Numbered from the stretch's first letter, positions 20,665 to 30,079 are shown. The stretch: 64,000 nucleotides of DNA from Mycobacterium sp. D16Q13 (GCF_002013375.1 NZ_MAEW01000011.1:62001-126000), one strand, 5' to 3'. Made by a program: numbers and translations. The notes: generated by a model from the letters alone, not told the origin.

Positions 20665-21788
20665 CAACTGTCGACCTTTACTCGCGCGCCGGAGGCGGTC
20701 ACGGTCTCGTAGACGAGCATGATCTGCTGCGCAACCACCGACCAGTCGTATCGCTGGACCGCGTCGGTACCCGCCGCCACCAGCTTCGCGCGGCCCTCAT
20801 CGTCGCCGAGCACATCGATAATGGTCGCCGCCAGGGCATCCGAATCACCCGTGGGCGTCAACCGGCCCGCCGAGCCGTCCAGAAGCACCCGGCGGAAGGC
20901 GTCCAGCGAGCTGGCGACCACCGCAGTCCCGGCCGCCATGGCCTCCACCAACACGATGCCGAAACTCTCGCCGCCGATGTTGGGGGCGCAGTAGACGTCG
21001 GCGCTGTGCATCGCCGAGGCCTTGGTGGCATCGTCCACCTGACCGAGGAACCGCAGATGTTTCGCCAACGGTCCTGCCTGCGCGCGCAATTCGGCTTCAT
21101 CTCCACGGCCGACGATCAAGATCTCCACATCGGCGAAGCTGGCCGCGATCTTCGGTAAAGCCCCCATCAACACGTCCATACCCTTACGCGGCTCGTCGTA
21201 ACGGCCCAGGAACAGCACCGTCTTGCCCGCTCTCGGATAGCCCTCCAGCATGGGTGCGCCGGAAAAGGATCGGACGTCGACGCCGTTGGGAATCTCGACC
21301 GCATCAGAGCCGAGCGCCTCCATCTGCCAGCGCCGGGCCAGCTCGGAGACGGCGATCCGGCCGACGATCTTCTCGTGCCAAGGGCGCAGCACCGCCTGAA
21401 AGACGCTCAGAGTCAACGACTTCGTGGTGGAAGTGTGAAAGGTGGCGACGATCGGACCCTCCGCCACCATGAGCGCCAACATGGACAGGCTCGGCGCGTT
21501 CGGCTCATGCAGATGCAACACATCGAAGTCGCCGTCGACCAGCCAGCGTCTGGTCTTGGCGTAGGTGGCCGGGCCAAATCGCAGCCGCGCCACCGAGCCG
21601 TTGTACGGAATCGGAACTGCCTTGCCGCCGGAGACCACGAACTCTGGCAGCTCCAGGTCTGATGAGGACGGTGCGAGCAGACTGACATGGTGGCCGCGAT
21701 CCCTCATGACCTCGGCCAACTGCACCACATGGGACTGGACGCCGCCCGGTACATCAAAGGAGTACGGACAGACCATCCCGATGCGCAT
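20661..21788 (-). CDS. pimA: Phosphatidylinositol alpha-mannosyltransferase
   Basis: GT4 glycosyltransferase of 375 residues that adds the first mannose of phosphatidylinositol mannosides on the inner face of the membrane. It begins MRIGMVCPYSFDVPGGVQSH. The GDP-mannose site includes FLGRYDEPRKGMD and the EX7E stretch NIGGESFGIVLVEAMAAGTA. The start codon shares one base with the acyltransferase stop (TAATG). The run thrS-HIT-pgsA1-acyltransferase-pimA-Nudix is one coupled operon for PIM synthesis, as in M. tuberculosis. Confidence 0.96.
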   Translation of the reverse strand: MRIGMVCPYSFDVPGGVQSHVVQLAEVMRDRGHHVSLLAPSSSDLELPEFVVSGGKAVPIPYNGSVARLRFGPATYAKTRRWLVDGDFDVLHLHEPNAPSLSMLALMVAEGPIVATFHTSTTKSLTLSVFQAVLRPWHEKIVGRIAVSELARRWQMEALGSDAVEIPNGVDVRSFSGAPMLEGYPRAGKTVLFLGRYDEPRKGMDVLMGALPKIAASFADVEILIVGRGDEAELRAQAGPLAKHLRFLGQVDDATKASAMHSADVYCAPNIGGESFGIVLVEAMAAGTAVVASSLDAFRRVLLDGSAGRLTPTGDSDALAATIIDVLGDDEGRAKLVAAGTDAVQRYDWSVVAQQIMLVYETVTASGARVKVDSW

Positions 21789-22801
21789 TACGCCTGCCCA
21801 CCAACGGAGTCCGTCTCCCTGGGGGCTGCCCGATCATCAATTTCCGTCTCGCGACCAGGCGCCGGCTCCGCCGCGGAAGGGGTCTGAGATGGCGACGTCC
21901 GCAGCCGGGTGCGGCGTTCTTCGGACAGATCGTCGAGCCACAGGGGTTGCAGCATGTGCCAGTCCGCCGGGCGCTCGGCGATGTTGGCGGCGAATTCGTC
22001 GGCGAGTGCCTGCGTGGCCACTGCGACATCGCCTGCCGAGGTGTCGATGGGCTCCTGGATCCGTACTCCCCATTGACCATGTGGCTCGAACCAGCAGTGC
22101 GCCGGCAGCAGGCGCGCTCCGGTCTCGATCGCCAGGCGGGCCGGCCCAGCGGGCATCCGGGCCTCCGCGCCGAAGAAGTTGACGGGAACACCGTTGCGGC
22201 TCAGATCGCGATCGGCCATCAGGCAGACGACACGGTTTTCCCGCAGCCGCGCCGCCAGGGTCTCGTAGGGCCCGGTGGAGTCGCCACTCGAAGCAAGCAC
22301 CTCGAAGCCAAGGGTTTCCCGGTAGTCCAGGAATCGGCGGTATAGCGATTCAGGTTTCAGACGCTCCGCGACGGTGGTGAAAGTGCCGTAGGTCTGGGCC
22401 AGCCAGACACCGGCCATGTCCCAGTTGCCACTGTGCGGCAGGGCGATCACTGTGCCCTTGCCGTTCTCCTGGGATGCGTCGATGTTCCGGCGCCCGAACG
22501 CGCAGCTGTCCAGGCGGCCGGCAAGCCGTTCCATGTTCTGCGAAGGCAGGCGGAACGCTTCGCGCCAGTAGCGCGCGTAGGAACGCATCGAGTCGATCAT
22601 CAGCCGGTCGGGCACCTCGCGAGGATGCACGCCGAGCACCCGGGCGAGGTTCTTGCGCAGTTGCTCGGGCCCACCGTTGCGCGCACCCACCATGGCACCG
22701 ACATCGAATATGGCTCGAGCGAGGAGATCCGGTGTCACCTGAGTCAGGTTCCAGCCTGCGGCATAGCCCCAATCGGCAGCGCGTTCGCCCCACACACTCA
22801 T
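21788..22801 (-). CDS. patA: Phosphatidylinositol mannoside acyltransferase (Rv2611c type)
   Basis: Acyltransferase of 337 residues in the HtrB/LpxL superfamily that acylates the mannose of PIM. The catalytic HX4D is H-S-G-N-W-D in ALPHSGNWDMAGVW, and the conserved FFGAEARMPAGPARLAIETGARLLP is present. The last 40 residues are a Pro/Ala/Glu-rich tail that the domain does not need. It is flanked and coupled by pgsA1 (ATGA overlap) and pimA. Confidence 0.93.
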   Translation of the reverse strand: MSVWGERAADWGYAAGWNLTQVTPDLLARAIFDVGAMVGARNGGPEQLRKNLARVLGVHPREVPDRLMIDSMRSYARYWREAFRLPSQNMERLAGRLDSCAFGRRNIDASQENGKGTVIALPHSGNWDMAGVWLAQTYGTFTTVAERLKPESLYRRFLDYRETLGFEVLASSGDSTGPYETLAARLRENRVVCLMADRDLSRNGVPVNFFGAEARMPAGPARLAIETGARLLPAHCWFEPHGQWGVRIQEPIDTSAGDVAVATQALADEFAANIAERPADWHMLQPLWLDDLSEERRTRLRTSPSQTPSAAEPAPGRETEIDDRAAPRETDSVGGQA

Positions 22802-23460
22802 GACTGATTCTTCTCCGCGGTGTCCTGTCCGGCATCGGAATTGGGCAACAGATCAGAAGCACCCGGAGATGTGCGCACCGCATGCATCCGTTGGGCCACT
22901 GTCACCAGGCTCGCGATCGCCAGTACCCACATCGCGGTATGTAACGGCCACTGCACTCCAAAACCACCGCCGAATATCGCTCCGGCGAGCACGATGATGA
23001 GCCGTTCGGGGCGTTCGATCAGCCCGCCGTCGGCCCGCAATCCGGAGGCCTCGGCCCGCGCCTTCACATACGAGATCACCTGTGAGGTGATCATGCAGAT
23101 CAGCGTGGCAACAACCAAAGATGTTGATCCCCAGCCGAATGCGGCCCACCAGAGCAATCCGGCGAATATCGCACCATCGGCCACCCGATCACATGTCGCG
23201 TCGAGCACCGCACCGAACCGGGTGCCACCGCCGCGGGCCCGTGCCATCGCCCCGTCGAGCATGTCGAACATCGTGAACAGCCAGACTGCGATGCCGCCCC
23301 AGAACAGGTGGCCCGTCGGGAACAAGGTGAGCGCCGCGACAACCGTCGCCGCCGTCCCGAAGATGGTGACGGTGTCGGGGGTGAATCCCGCACGCAGCAC
23401 CGCGTTGGCCAACGGATTGATGATCTTCGCGAACGTCTCCCGGGACAGGATGGCGCTCAT
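22798..23460 (-). CDS. pgsA1: Phosphatidylinositol phosphate synthase
   Basis: CDP-alcohol phosphatidyltransferase of 220 residues that makes phosphatidylinositol phosphate, the lipid that after dephosphorylation feeds PimA. The family motif is complete in DMLDGAMARARGGGTRFGAV followed by LDATCDR (DGX2ARX8GX3DX3D). About six membrane helices surround it. It overlaps both neighbours by four bases. Confidence 0.94.
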   Translation of the reverse strand: MSAILSRETFAKIINPLANAVLRAGFTPDTVTIFGTAATVVAALTLFPTGHLFWGGIAVWLFTMFDMLDGAMARARGGGTRFGAVLDATCDRVADGAIFAGLLWWAAFGWGSTSLVVATLICMITSQVISYVKARAEASGLRADGGLIERPERLIIVLAGAIFGGGFGVQWPLHTAMWVLAIASLVTVAQRMHAVRTSPGASDLLPNSDAGQDTAEKNQS

Positions 23461-24005
23461 GGCAACTGCTCCCAGGCACTGGCGAGTAGTTCGCGGGTGT
23501 CCCGCAACAGCTGCGGCAGCACCTTGGAGTCGCCGATGATGGTGATGAAATTGGCGTCGCCACCCCAGCGCGGCACCACATGCTGATGCAGATGCTCGGC
23601 CAGCGATCCGCCCGCTGCGGTGCCCAGGTTCAGCCCCACGTTGAAACCATGTGGACGGGATACCTTCTTGATCACCCGAATCGCCTTCTGGGTGAATGCC
23701 ATCAGCTCCCGGCTCTCGTCCTCGGTGAGGTCTTCGAGCTCGGCAACCTGCCGGTAGGGCACCACCATCAGATGGCCCGGGTTGTACGGGTACAGATTGA
23801 GCACGGCGTACACATGGTCCCCGCGCGCAACCACCAGCCCGTCTTCATCGGCCATTTCGGGAATGTCAGTGAACGGAGCGGACTCCGCCCCACTCGATTT
23901 CACCGCCTCGACCAGATAGGTCATCCGGTGCGGCGTCCACAGCCGCTGCAGATGGTCAGGGTCGCCCACGCCCCGGTCGATGATGGTCGAGTCCTCGTCA
24001 GTCAC
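23457..24005 (-). CDS. HIT-family nucleotide hydrolase/phosphorylase (Rv2613c type)
   Basis: Histidine-triad protein of 182 residues. The triad is [10 protein letters not shown]; the second block [19 protein letters not shown] is also typical. The M. tuberculosis orthologue is known as an AP4A phosphorylase. The GTG start overlaps the end of thrS by eight bases, placing it second in the thrS-PIM operon. Residues 1-45 include an extension usual for this mycobacterial group. Confidence 0.93.
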   Translation of the reverse strand: MTDEDSTIIDRGVGDPDHLQRLWTPHRMTYLVEAVKSSGAESAPFTDIPEMADEDGLVVARGDHVYAVLNLYPYNPGHLMVVPYRQVAELEDLTEDESRELMAFTQKAIRVIKKVSRPHGFNVGLNLGTAAGGSLAEHLHQHVVPRWGGDANFITIIGDSKVLPQLLRDTRELLASAWEQLP

Positions 24006-26052
24006 GGGTCCCCAACTTCATGAGTTCGGCAGTGGGAGAAACGTTCTCGCGCCTGTTCACCCAGTCGACGATGGCGGCGACGGCCTCATCGCGCGGCACT
24101 CCGTTGACCTGCGTGCGGTCACGGAATCGGAAGCTGACAGCGCCCGCCTCCACATCGCGGTCACCGGCCAGCAGCAGGAACGGCACCCGCTGATTGGTGT
24201 GGTTGACGATCTTCTTGTTCATCCGGTCATCGCTGGTATCGACCTCTGCCCGAATACCCTGCGATCTGAGCTGCGCGACAATGTCGCTCAGGTACGGCGC
24301 GTGGGCATCGGCGATCGGGATGCCGACGGCCTGCACTGGGGACAGCCAGACCGGGAAGGCGCCCGCGTAGTGCTCGGTGAGCACACCGAAGAAGCGCTCG
24401 ATGGACCCGAACAACGCACGGTGAATGAGTACCGGGCGCTGACGCGTTCCGTCAGCCGCGGTGTACTCGAGCTCGAACCGCTCGGGCATGTTGAAGTCGA
24501 GCTGGATGGTCGACATCTGCCAGGACCTGCCCAGCGCGTCCTTGGCCTGCACCGAGATCTTGGGGCCGTAGAAGGCCGCGCCACCCGGGTCGGGGACGAG
24601 CTGCAGGCCGGAATCGCGCGCCACCTGCTCCAAGGTCTTGGTGGACTCTTCCCAGACCTCGTCGGAGCCAACGAACTTCGTCTCGTCCTTGGTGGACAGC
24701 TCCAGGTAGAAGTCGTCGAGCCCGTAGTCGGACAGCAGGTCCAGCACAAACCGCAGCAGGGAGGTCAGCTCTTCGTGCATCTGCTCCCGGGTGGTGTAGA
24801 TATGTGCGTCGTCCTGCGTCATGCCGCGCACACGGGTCAGGCCGTGCACCACGCCGGATTTCTCGTACCGGTACACCGATCCGAATTCGAAGAGCCGCAA
24901 CGGCAATTCACGGTATGAACGGCCCCGAGCCCGGTAGATCAGATGGTGCATGGGGCAGTTCATGGGCTTGAGGTAGTAGTTCTGCCCCGGCTTGCGCACG
25001 GTGCCGTCGTCGTTGAGCTCGGCGTCGATGTGCATCGGGGGGAACATGCCGTCGGAGTACCAGTCCAGGTGTCCGGAGGTCTGGTACAGGTTCTCCTTGG
25101 TGATGTGCGGGGTGTTGACGAATTCGTACCCGGCGGCCGTGTGCTTGGCGCGCGAGTAGTCCTCCAGCTCCTTGCGGATGATGCCACCCTTGGGGTGGAA
25201 AACCGGAAGGCCAGAACCGATTTCGTCGGGGAAGCTGAAGAGGTCGAGCTCCACACCGAGCTTGCGGTGGTCGCGTCGCAGCGCCTCTTCCAGCAGTTCG
25301 AGATGCTTGTCGAGGGCTTCCTGGGATTCCCAGGCGGTGCCGTAGACGCGCTGCATGCTGGCATTGGCCTGATTGCCGCGCCAGTAGGCCGCCGAACTGC
25401 GGGTCAGCCGGAACGCCGGGATGTGCTTGGTGGTGGGAATGTGCGGGCCGCGACACAGGTCGAACCATTCCCGTTCCCCGGTACGGGGATTCAGGTTGTC
25501 GTACGCGGACAGCTCGTCGCCGCCGACCTCCATGACCTCAGGGTCGTCGGCGCCCGACTTATCGGAGACGAGCTCCAGCTTGAACGGCTCATTGGCCAGC
25601 TCGGCCTGAGCCTCTTCCACCGAAGCGTAAACCCGGCGCGAAAAGCGTTGCCCCTCCTTGATGATCTGCTTCATCTTCTTCTCGAGGGCAGCCAGATCCT
25701 CGGGGGTGAAGGCGTGATCGATCCCGAAGTCGTAGTAGAAGCCATCGGTGATCGGCGGGCCGATACCGAGTTTGGCCTCCGGGAACAGGTCTTGCACGGC
25801 CTGTGCCAGCACATGCGCGGCCGAGTGCCGGATAACGCTGCGACCGTCCTCGGTATTGGCCGCGACCGGCTCCACGTCCGTATCGGCCTCCGGGGTCCAG
25901 GACAGGTCCTTCAGCGCACCGTCCACGCGCACGACGACGATGGCGTCGTCGCCCTTGCCCGGCAGACCTGCCTCGCGTACCGCGGTCCCCGCCGTCGTCC
26001 CGGCCGGCACCCGGATTGGGGCCACAAGGGAAGACGGGTTGGGCGCAGTCAT
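23998..26052 (-). CDS. thrS: Threonyl-tRNA synthetase
   Basis: Class II synthetase of 684 residues with a TGS domain at the N-terminus (about 1-75), an editing domain near 80-250 containing [15 protein letters not shown] and [15 protein letters not shown], and the catalytic domain with [22 protein letters not shown] (zinc cysteine in NCPMH), motif 2 [16 protein letters not shown] and motif 3 [15 protein letters not shown]. It is the first gene of the PIM operon. No T-box-like leader is evident in the 92 bases upstream. Confidence 0.96.
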   Translation of the reverse strand: MTAPNPSSLVAPIRVPAGTTAGTAVREAGLPGKGDDAIVVVRVDGALKDLSWTPEADTDVEPVAANTEDGRSVIRHSAAHVLAQAVQDLFPEAKLGIGPPITDGFYYDFGIDHAFTPEDLAALEKKMKQIIKEGQRFSRRVYASVEEAQAELANEPFKLELVSDKSGADDPEVMEVGGDELSAYDNLNPRTGEREWFDLCRGPHIPTTKHIPAFRLTRSSAAYWRGNQANASMQRVYGTAWESQEALDKHLELLEEALRRDHRKLGVELDLFSFPDEIGSGLPVFHPKGGIIRKELEDYSRAKHTAAGYEFVNTPHITKENLYQTSGHLDWYSDGMFPPMHIDAELNDDGTVRKPGQNYYLKPMNCPMHHLIYRARGRSYRELPLRLFEFGSVYRYEKSGVVHGLTRVRGMTQDDAHIYTTREQMHEELTSLLRFVLDLLSDYGLDDFYLELSTKDETKFVGSDEVWEESTKTLEQVARDSGLQLVPDPGGAAFYGPKISVQAKDALGRSWQMSTIQLDFNMPERFELEYTAADGTRQRPVLIHRALFGSIERFFGVLTEHYAGAFPVWLSPVQAVGIPIADAHAPYLSDIVAQLRSQGIRAEVDTSDDRMNKKIVNHTNQRVPFLLLAGDRDVEAGAVSFRFRDRTQVNGVPRDEAVAAIVDWVNRRENVSPTAELMKLGTRD

Positions 26053-26144
26053 CAGCAGTTCTCCAATTCAGAGACGGGGGGTTTGCGAACTCATGCTATC
26101 GGTCCGCACCAGCGACTTCCCAGCCTGATGGGCGCTGCGCGTAC

Positions 26145-27155
26145 TCAGGCCGATCGAGCCCGGAACGTATTCCGGTAAGCCAACGGGGAGACCCCGGTGA
26201 GTCGGCGGAACTGCTCCCGGAAATTCGCAGGTGAACCGAACCCCACCTCGCGCCCGATCCACTCCACCGAGTCGGCGGAACATTCCAGCAGCTGTTGAGC
26301 ATGACGGACCCGCACACCGGTGAGCCATTGCATCGGCGTCTGCCCCGTTTCGGCACGAAACCGCCGGTTGAGGCTGCGCACACTGGTGGATGCCTGGGCC
26401 GCGAGGCCCTCCAGGGACAGCTCGCGATGAGCGTTGTGCTCGATCCAGGCCAAGATCTCCCCGAGACCGGCCTCGGTGCGCTGACGGTTACGGATGACGT
26501 ACTGCGCTTGGCCACCGTCGCGGTGCAACGGCGCCACGGCCACCCGCGCAGCCTCCGAAGCGACCGCCGCGCCGTGATCGCGCGTGACCATGTGCAGGCA
26601 CAGATCGAGCCCTGCGGAGGCGCCGGCGGAGGTGAGCACCTGCCCCTCATCCACGTACAGCACATCGGCATCCAGGCGCACCGCCGGGAACATCTCCCGG
26701 AACAGGTCGGCCGCCAGCCAATGGGTGGTGGCCCGCTTGCCGTCCAGAATTCCCGCCTCGGCAAGCGTGAACGCCCCTGCGCAGATGGAAGCGATGCGCA
26801 CTCCACACCGGTAGGCGGCCTGCAGCGCCTCGATGACACCGTCCGGCGTGGGTGCCGTCACGTCATTGCGCGCCGGGACCACGATCGTGTCAGCCTCCGA
26901 AAAGGCCTCCAGCCCAAGATCTGTCGCGATGCCAAACGGTCCGGCGGAGACGACTGGCGCGGTCCCGCACACGCGCACCCGGTAGGGCCGGGTGCCATCG
27001 GCGAGGTGCACGCGACGGAACACCTCCACGGCGGTGGCCAGGTCGAAGCCGATGGTGTCGGGAAGCGCAAGAACGACGACGGAGTGAGGCTTGTCCGAAC
27101 GACTCGAAGGTACGGAGTGAGGCTTGTCCGAACGACCCGATGACACGGAGTGCAT
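26145..27155 (-). CDS. AraC-family regulator with DJ-1/PfpI-like N-terminal domain
   Basis: Regulator of 336 residues of the FtrA/GlxA type. A class I glutamine-amidotransferase-like domain covers about residues 24-200 (VVVLALPDTIGFDLATAVEVF, ASICAGAFTLAEAGILDGKRAT). A C-terminal AraC HTH pair follows (LSLEGLAAQASTSVRSLNRRF and WIGREVGFGSPANFREQFRR). The first 22 residues are two copies of an 11-residue unit ending RSDKP, a tandem repeat described separately. It is divergent from a DJ-1-family enzyme gene, its likely target, with 83 bases between them. The inducing signal is unknown. Confidence 0.88.
   Translation of the reverse strand: MHSVSSGRSDKPHSVPSSRSDKPHSVVVLALPDTIGFDLATAVEVFRRVHLADGTRPYRVRVCGTAPVVSAGPFGIATDLGLEAFSEADTIVVPARNDVTAPTPDGVIEALQAAYRCGVRIASICAGAFTLAEAGILDGKRATTHWLAADLFREMFPAVRLDADVLYVDEGQVLTSAGASAGLDLCLHMVTRDHGAAVASEAARVAVAPLHRDGGQAQYVIRNRQRTEAGLGEILAWIEHNAHRELSLEGLAAQASTSVRSLNRRFRAETGQTPMQWLTGVRVRHAQQLLECSADSVEWIGREVGFGSPANFREQFRRLTGVSPLAYRNTFRARSA
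27079..27152 (-). repeat. 33-base tandem repeat inside the AraC/DJ-1 regulator gene
   Basis: A 25-base stretch starting ACGGAGTGAGGCTTGTCC occurs without change at 27079 and 27112, and the first eight bases recur at 27145. The period is 33, so copy number changes keep the reading frame. It encodes the 11-residue unit H-S-V-x-S-x-R-S-D-K-P in tandem at the protein's N-terminus. Confidence 0.9.
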
Positions 27156-27238
27156 GCGGCCAGCCTAACTCCGACTGGCAATATCTCGTCGGATACTGGC
27201 TATCTGGCCACTTCTGCTTCTGCGATCGCACGACAACC

Positions 27239-27982
27239 ATGGCAGTCATGCAGATAGCGATCCTGGCGTACCCCGGCATGACGGCGCTCGACGCGATAGG
27301 TCCGCACGAAATGCTCCGGGGACTACCCGATGCCGGGCTTCGATTCGTCTGGCACGAGCCGGGCCCGGCAGTGACCGACAGTGGCGTGCTGGCGCTCGGC
27401 GCGACACATTCCTTCGGAGAAACCGCGGCACCCGACATCGTCCTGGTCGGAGGTTCGATACCGGCCACGATGAGCACCGCCGCCGACGAGGGCGTACTCA
27501 CGTGGCTCCAGCAAGCGCATCAGACCACGACGTGGACCGCGTCGGTATGCAGCGGGTCGCTCATTCTGGGTGCCGCCGGAATCCTGCAAGGCAAGAACGC
27601 CACCTGCCGCTGGGCCGGACAGCGGGTGCTGTCCACCTTCGGCGCGAATGCTCAGCGCGACAAACGCATCGTCCGCGACGGCAAGGTGGTCACCGCCGCA
27701 GGCGTATCGGCAGGACTCGACCTTGGGCTATGGCTCGTCGGCGAAATCGCCGGACGGCCGCGCGCCGAGGCCACCCAACTCTGCATCGAGTACGACCCGC
27801 AGCCGCCGTTCAATACGGGCCACATGAACAAGGCCTCCACCCGCAACAAGGCAGACGCGATGCGGATGATGAAGGGCATGATCTCGGCACGCGACGCCGG
27901 CACCGAGCTCGTCGCGGGCTCAAAAGTAATGTGGGCGAACGTTATCGACCGAATGCGGAAGAGGTCAGCTGCCAATCCCTAG
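27239..27982 (+). CDS. DJ-1/PfpI-family protein, isonitrile hydratase-like
   Basis: Protein of 247 residues made of one DJ-1 domain. The nucleophile elbow is C104 in TASVCSGSLILGAAGILQGK, and the acidic partner is probably the E of GPHEMLRG near residue 24. This arrangement is typical of isonitrile hydratases and related hydrolases, but the substrate cannot be read from sequence. ATG at MAVMQIAILAYPG was chosen; the third codon after it, also ATG, is an alternative. It is divergent from the AraC/DJ-1 regulator. Its 3' end overlaps the next, convergent gene by 18 bases. Confidence 0.82.
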   Translation: MAVMQIAILAYPGMTALDAIGPHEMLRGLPDAGLRFVWHEPGPAVTDSGVLALGATHSFGETAAPDIVLVGGSIPATMSTAADEGVLTWLQQAHQTTTWTASVCSGSLILGAAGILQGKNATCRWAGQRVLSTFGANAQRDKRIVRDGKVVTAAGVSAGLDLGLWLVGEIAGRPRAEATQLCIEYDPQPPFNTGHMNKASTRNKADAMRMMKGMISARDAGTELVAGSKVMWANVIDRMRKRSAANP

Positions 27983-28378
27983 CGGGCTCTTCAGCCAGGG
28001 CGCTTCGATCCCGACGAGCGCGGCGACCCAACCGACCGCACCGAGTACCCACAGCGTGACCAACACCAAGGCCGCGGTGAACAGCACCCCTATCCCCCGC
28101 ACCCACTGTGGCTGGGTGGAGAACCAGGCCATGAATCTGTCATACCGGACCCTCACTGCGTGCAGAAGTTTGGCAGCCCATGAGAATTCGGTAGCGAGAA
28201 TGGCCAGACCGAGGAACACGATCGCCCAGCCGGGTCCCGGATACGGGATGGCGATGATGCCCACACCAAGCACCAGCAGACCGATGACGGCGACCACCAC
28301 GCGGTAGACGATGTCGAGCGCCGGCCGATCCCGCACAGTGTCACGCCACCGGGCCCACCTGCGGGTGGCCTTGTTCAC
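27965..28378 (-). CDS. PGPGW-motif (TIGR02611-like) membrane protein
   Basis: Small integral membrane protein of 137 residues. Membrane segments lie near 28-47 (VVVAVIGLLVLGVGIIAI), 52-66 and 95-125. The loop IPYPGPGWAIVFLGLAILATEF carries the PGPGW signature of this actinobacterial family. No function is established. Its start overlaps the stop of the upstream thioesterase gene by four bases, so both are on one transcript. Confidence 0.8.
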   Translation of the reverse strand: MNKATRRWARWRDTVRDRPALDIVYRVVVAVIGLLVLGVGIIAIPYPGPGWAIVFLGLAILATEFSWAAKLLHAVRVRYDRFMAWFSTQPQWVRGIGVLFTAALVLVTLWVLGAVGWVAALVGIEAPWLKSPLGIGS

Positions 28379-29004
28379 GGCTGGCCGGGATTGAGCTTGA
28401 CGAAAAGCGCGTCGGCTTCAGCGAGCACATCATCGCCGTCGAGCAATCTGCTCGTCAGGAACACCTTGCGCCCCTCCACGCGGTCCAGCGTGCAGTCGTA
28501 CTGCAGCTCCTTCTCAATCGGCGTGACCTTGCGGTAGTTGATGTTCAGGTACGCGGTGCGCAACTTACGCAGATCAGTCAGCAGCATCGTGCCGGTACCG
28601 ATAATGGTGTCGAAGAGCAGCCCGAGGCATCCGCCGTGCACGGCACCGTTTCGGCCCAGGTGATAACGACCGAAAGTTGCTGTGCCCCTGAGCACTCCGT
28701 TATCAAAGCTGTCGATTGTCATCGGAACCAGCAGGATGTTCCCGCGCAGCGGGAGATCGGTGCGCCGACCCGAGGGCGAGTCCCATTCCGACACCTCGTA
28801 GGGGGCCAGCAGCTCGTTCATGGTGTCCAGCTGGCTGGCCAGCGCGGTGACCATCTCATCGGGTGGCAGGGCGGCACGGGCGCGGTCCTGCAGGGTTCGC
28901 AGCGCGTCGATGAAACGGCCGTAGTCTGGGCCGCCCTTGAGGGTGGGATCCGGCGGGTTGAACCCGCCTCCCTCATGCGCTGTTACTGCTTCCTCGGTGG
29001 TCAT
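28375..29004 (-). CDS. PaaI/hotdog-family thioesterase
   Basis: Single hotdog domain in the C-terminal half of a 209-residue protein: FGRYHLGRNGAVHGGCLGLL contains the family signature with the catalytic region, and AYLNINYRKVTPIEKELQYD is the long central strand. Members hydrolyse acyl-CoA or aryl-CoA thioesters. The ATG at MTTEEAV has AGGTGAG upstream. Its start codon is 20 bases from that of the divergent DUF1990 gene, leaving very little room for promoters. Confidence 0.8.
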   Translation of the reverse strand: MTTEEAVTAHEGGGFNPPDPTLKGGPDYGRFIDALRTLQDRARAALPPDEMVTALASQLDTMNELLAPYEVSEWDSPSGRRTDLPLRGNILLVPMTIDSFDNGVLRGTATFGRYHLGRNGAVHGGCLGLLFDTIIGTGTMLLTDLRKLRTAYLNINYRKVTPIEKELQYDCTLDRVEGRKVFLTSRLLDGDDVLAEADALFVKLNPGQP

Positions 29005-29011
29005 GCTCACC

Positions 29012-29026
29012 TACGTTATTGGGGTG
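29012..29026 (+). promoter_or_regulatory. Candidate -10 box of a leaderless DUF1990 transcript
   Basis: TACGTT (29012-29017) fits the mycobacterial -10 pattern TANNNT. Seven bases after its last base comes the G of a GTG codon in frame with the DUF1990 protein. No Shine-Dalgarno sequence precedes the GTG, so transcription and translation could start at the same base. Confidence 0.4.
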
Positions 29027-29521
29027 GATATTGCCCAGCTGAGCCAGCTCCCTTTCACCTACTCCGAAATCGGCGCGACGGCCGGTGAGCTGCCCGCCGG
29101 ATACCACCACGTGCGCGAATCACAGCAGCTCGGGAGCGGCAGAGCGCGGTTCGAGGAGGCCGCCGCAAGCCTGATGCGGTTCGGTATCCAACGCGGGATC
29201 GGGCTGCCGGTGCAGACCTCCGCACCCCAGGCCGCTGAGGGTGTCAACGTGGCAACACGCCTGTGGCCGTTCTGGGCGTTGTGCCGCATCGTGTACGTGG
29301 TCGACGAGCCGAATCGGCGCGGTTTCGCATACGGCACGCTTCGGGGCCACCCCGAAACCGGCGAAGAGGTCTTCATCGTGCGCCTTGATCCATCCAATGA
29401 CGTTGTATCCGTGGAGATCACAGCCTTCTCGAAGCCGTCGTACTGGTGGGTCCGGATGGGCAACCTGGTGGTCGAGCAGCTACAGCGAGTGGTAACTCGG
29501 CGATACCTGCGCGCGCTCTGA
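29024..29521 (+). CDS. DUF1990-family protein
   Basis: Protein of 165 residues with the DUF1990 pattern: FTYSEIGATAGELPAGYHHVRES near the start, then RFEEAAASLMRFGIQRGIGL, GFAYGTLRGHPETGEEVFIVRL and the ending FSKPSYWWVRMGNLVVEQLQ. These domains resemble lipid-binding START-like folds; the role is unknown. I chose the GTG 20 bases past the neighbour's start codon because the earlier ATG would overlap the divergent gene's start. It ends inside a strong hairpin. Confidence 0.75.
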   Translation: MDIAQLSQLPFTYSEIGATAGELPAGYHHVRESQQLGSGRARFEEAAASLMRFGIQRGIGLPVQTSAPQAAEGVNVATRLWPFWALCRIVYVVDEPNRRGFAYGTLRGHPETGEEVFIVRLDPSNDVVSVEITAFSKPSYWWVRMGNLVVEQLQRVVTRRYLRAL

Positions 29522-29537
29522 GCGCGGCGCAGGTATC
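29502..29537 (+). terminator. Hairpin terminator at the end of the DUF1990 gene
   Basis: Eleven-base perfect arms GATACCTGCGC / GCGCAGGTATC enclose a further GC-rich stem (GCGCTC with GAGCGC). The stop codon lies in the loop side of the stem. No T-tract follows. From here to 29753 there is no gene; a possible -10 box TATGAT lies at 29695-29700 for the next gene. Confidence 0.65.
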
Positions 29538-29753
29538 TATCGCCCAGATAACCCTCCCCCGGTAGCCTACGGGTTAGCTGGAGGTTGTTAATAGCTACAC
29601 TGGCGTGTCGCGCAGCATGCGTGTCAGCTGGTATTTCGCGCGAAACCAAAGCATGCAGGTAACTCATAGCAAATATTCTGTCCGTTAGAATCGTTATGAT
29701 AGGTAACCTGTGGTTCAACTTCGATTCATGCTTTGTCAGGAGCCCTGAACCTC

Positions 29754-30065
29754 ATGGTGTCACTGCCCATCCGCATCGCGTTGTTCGCCGGGACCCTGGG
29801 CGCCTCCGCCGCGATGTACCTCGCCCCGGTAGCGGCCGCTGATCTCCCGGTGTGTTCCGCAGGCGAGACGCCGTACAACCACAGCTGCCGCACCGCGTGT
29901 GCCGGCGGCGCTCCGCGCGTCGGTGGAGCGTGCACCCAGCCCGGCACCAATCTGTACGACCGCGGCTTCCATGAGCCCACCCACGAGGGCGCCAACCCGC
30001 GCACCCCGTTGGGCACCAACCCGCAGGTTCCGTTCGGTACGAACACCACAACCGTTCTGCAATAA
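29754..30065 (+). CDS. Small secreted protein, cysteine-containing
   Basis: Protein of 103 residues with a clear signal peptide: basic start, hydrophobic core IALFAGTLGASAAMYLAPVA and an AAA-type cleavage site before DLPVCSAG. The mature part of about 70 residues has four cysteines (CSAGETPYNHSCRTAC and GGAC), enough for two disulphides, then an Asn/Pro/Thr-rich tail with two GTNPQ/GTNTT units. No known domain. ATG was chosen for the AGGAG 11 bases upstream. A terminator follows 15 bases after the stop, so it is a single-gene transcript. Confidence 0.65.
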   Translation: MVSLPIRIALFAGTLGASAAMYLAPVAAADLPVCSAGETPYNHSCRTACAGGAPRVGGACTQPGTNLYDRGFHEPTHEGANPRTPLGTNPQVPFGTNTTTVLQ

Positions 30066-30079
30066 CATATTTCGGCGCC

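Noticed and set aside
25960..26150. T-box or other riboswitch before thrS
   Set aside because: The leader is under 100 bases and shows no specifier hairpin or antiterminator pattern.
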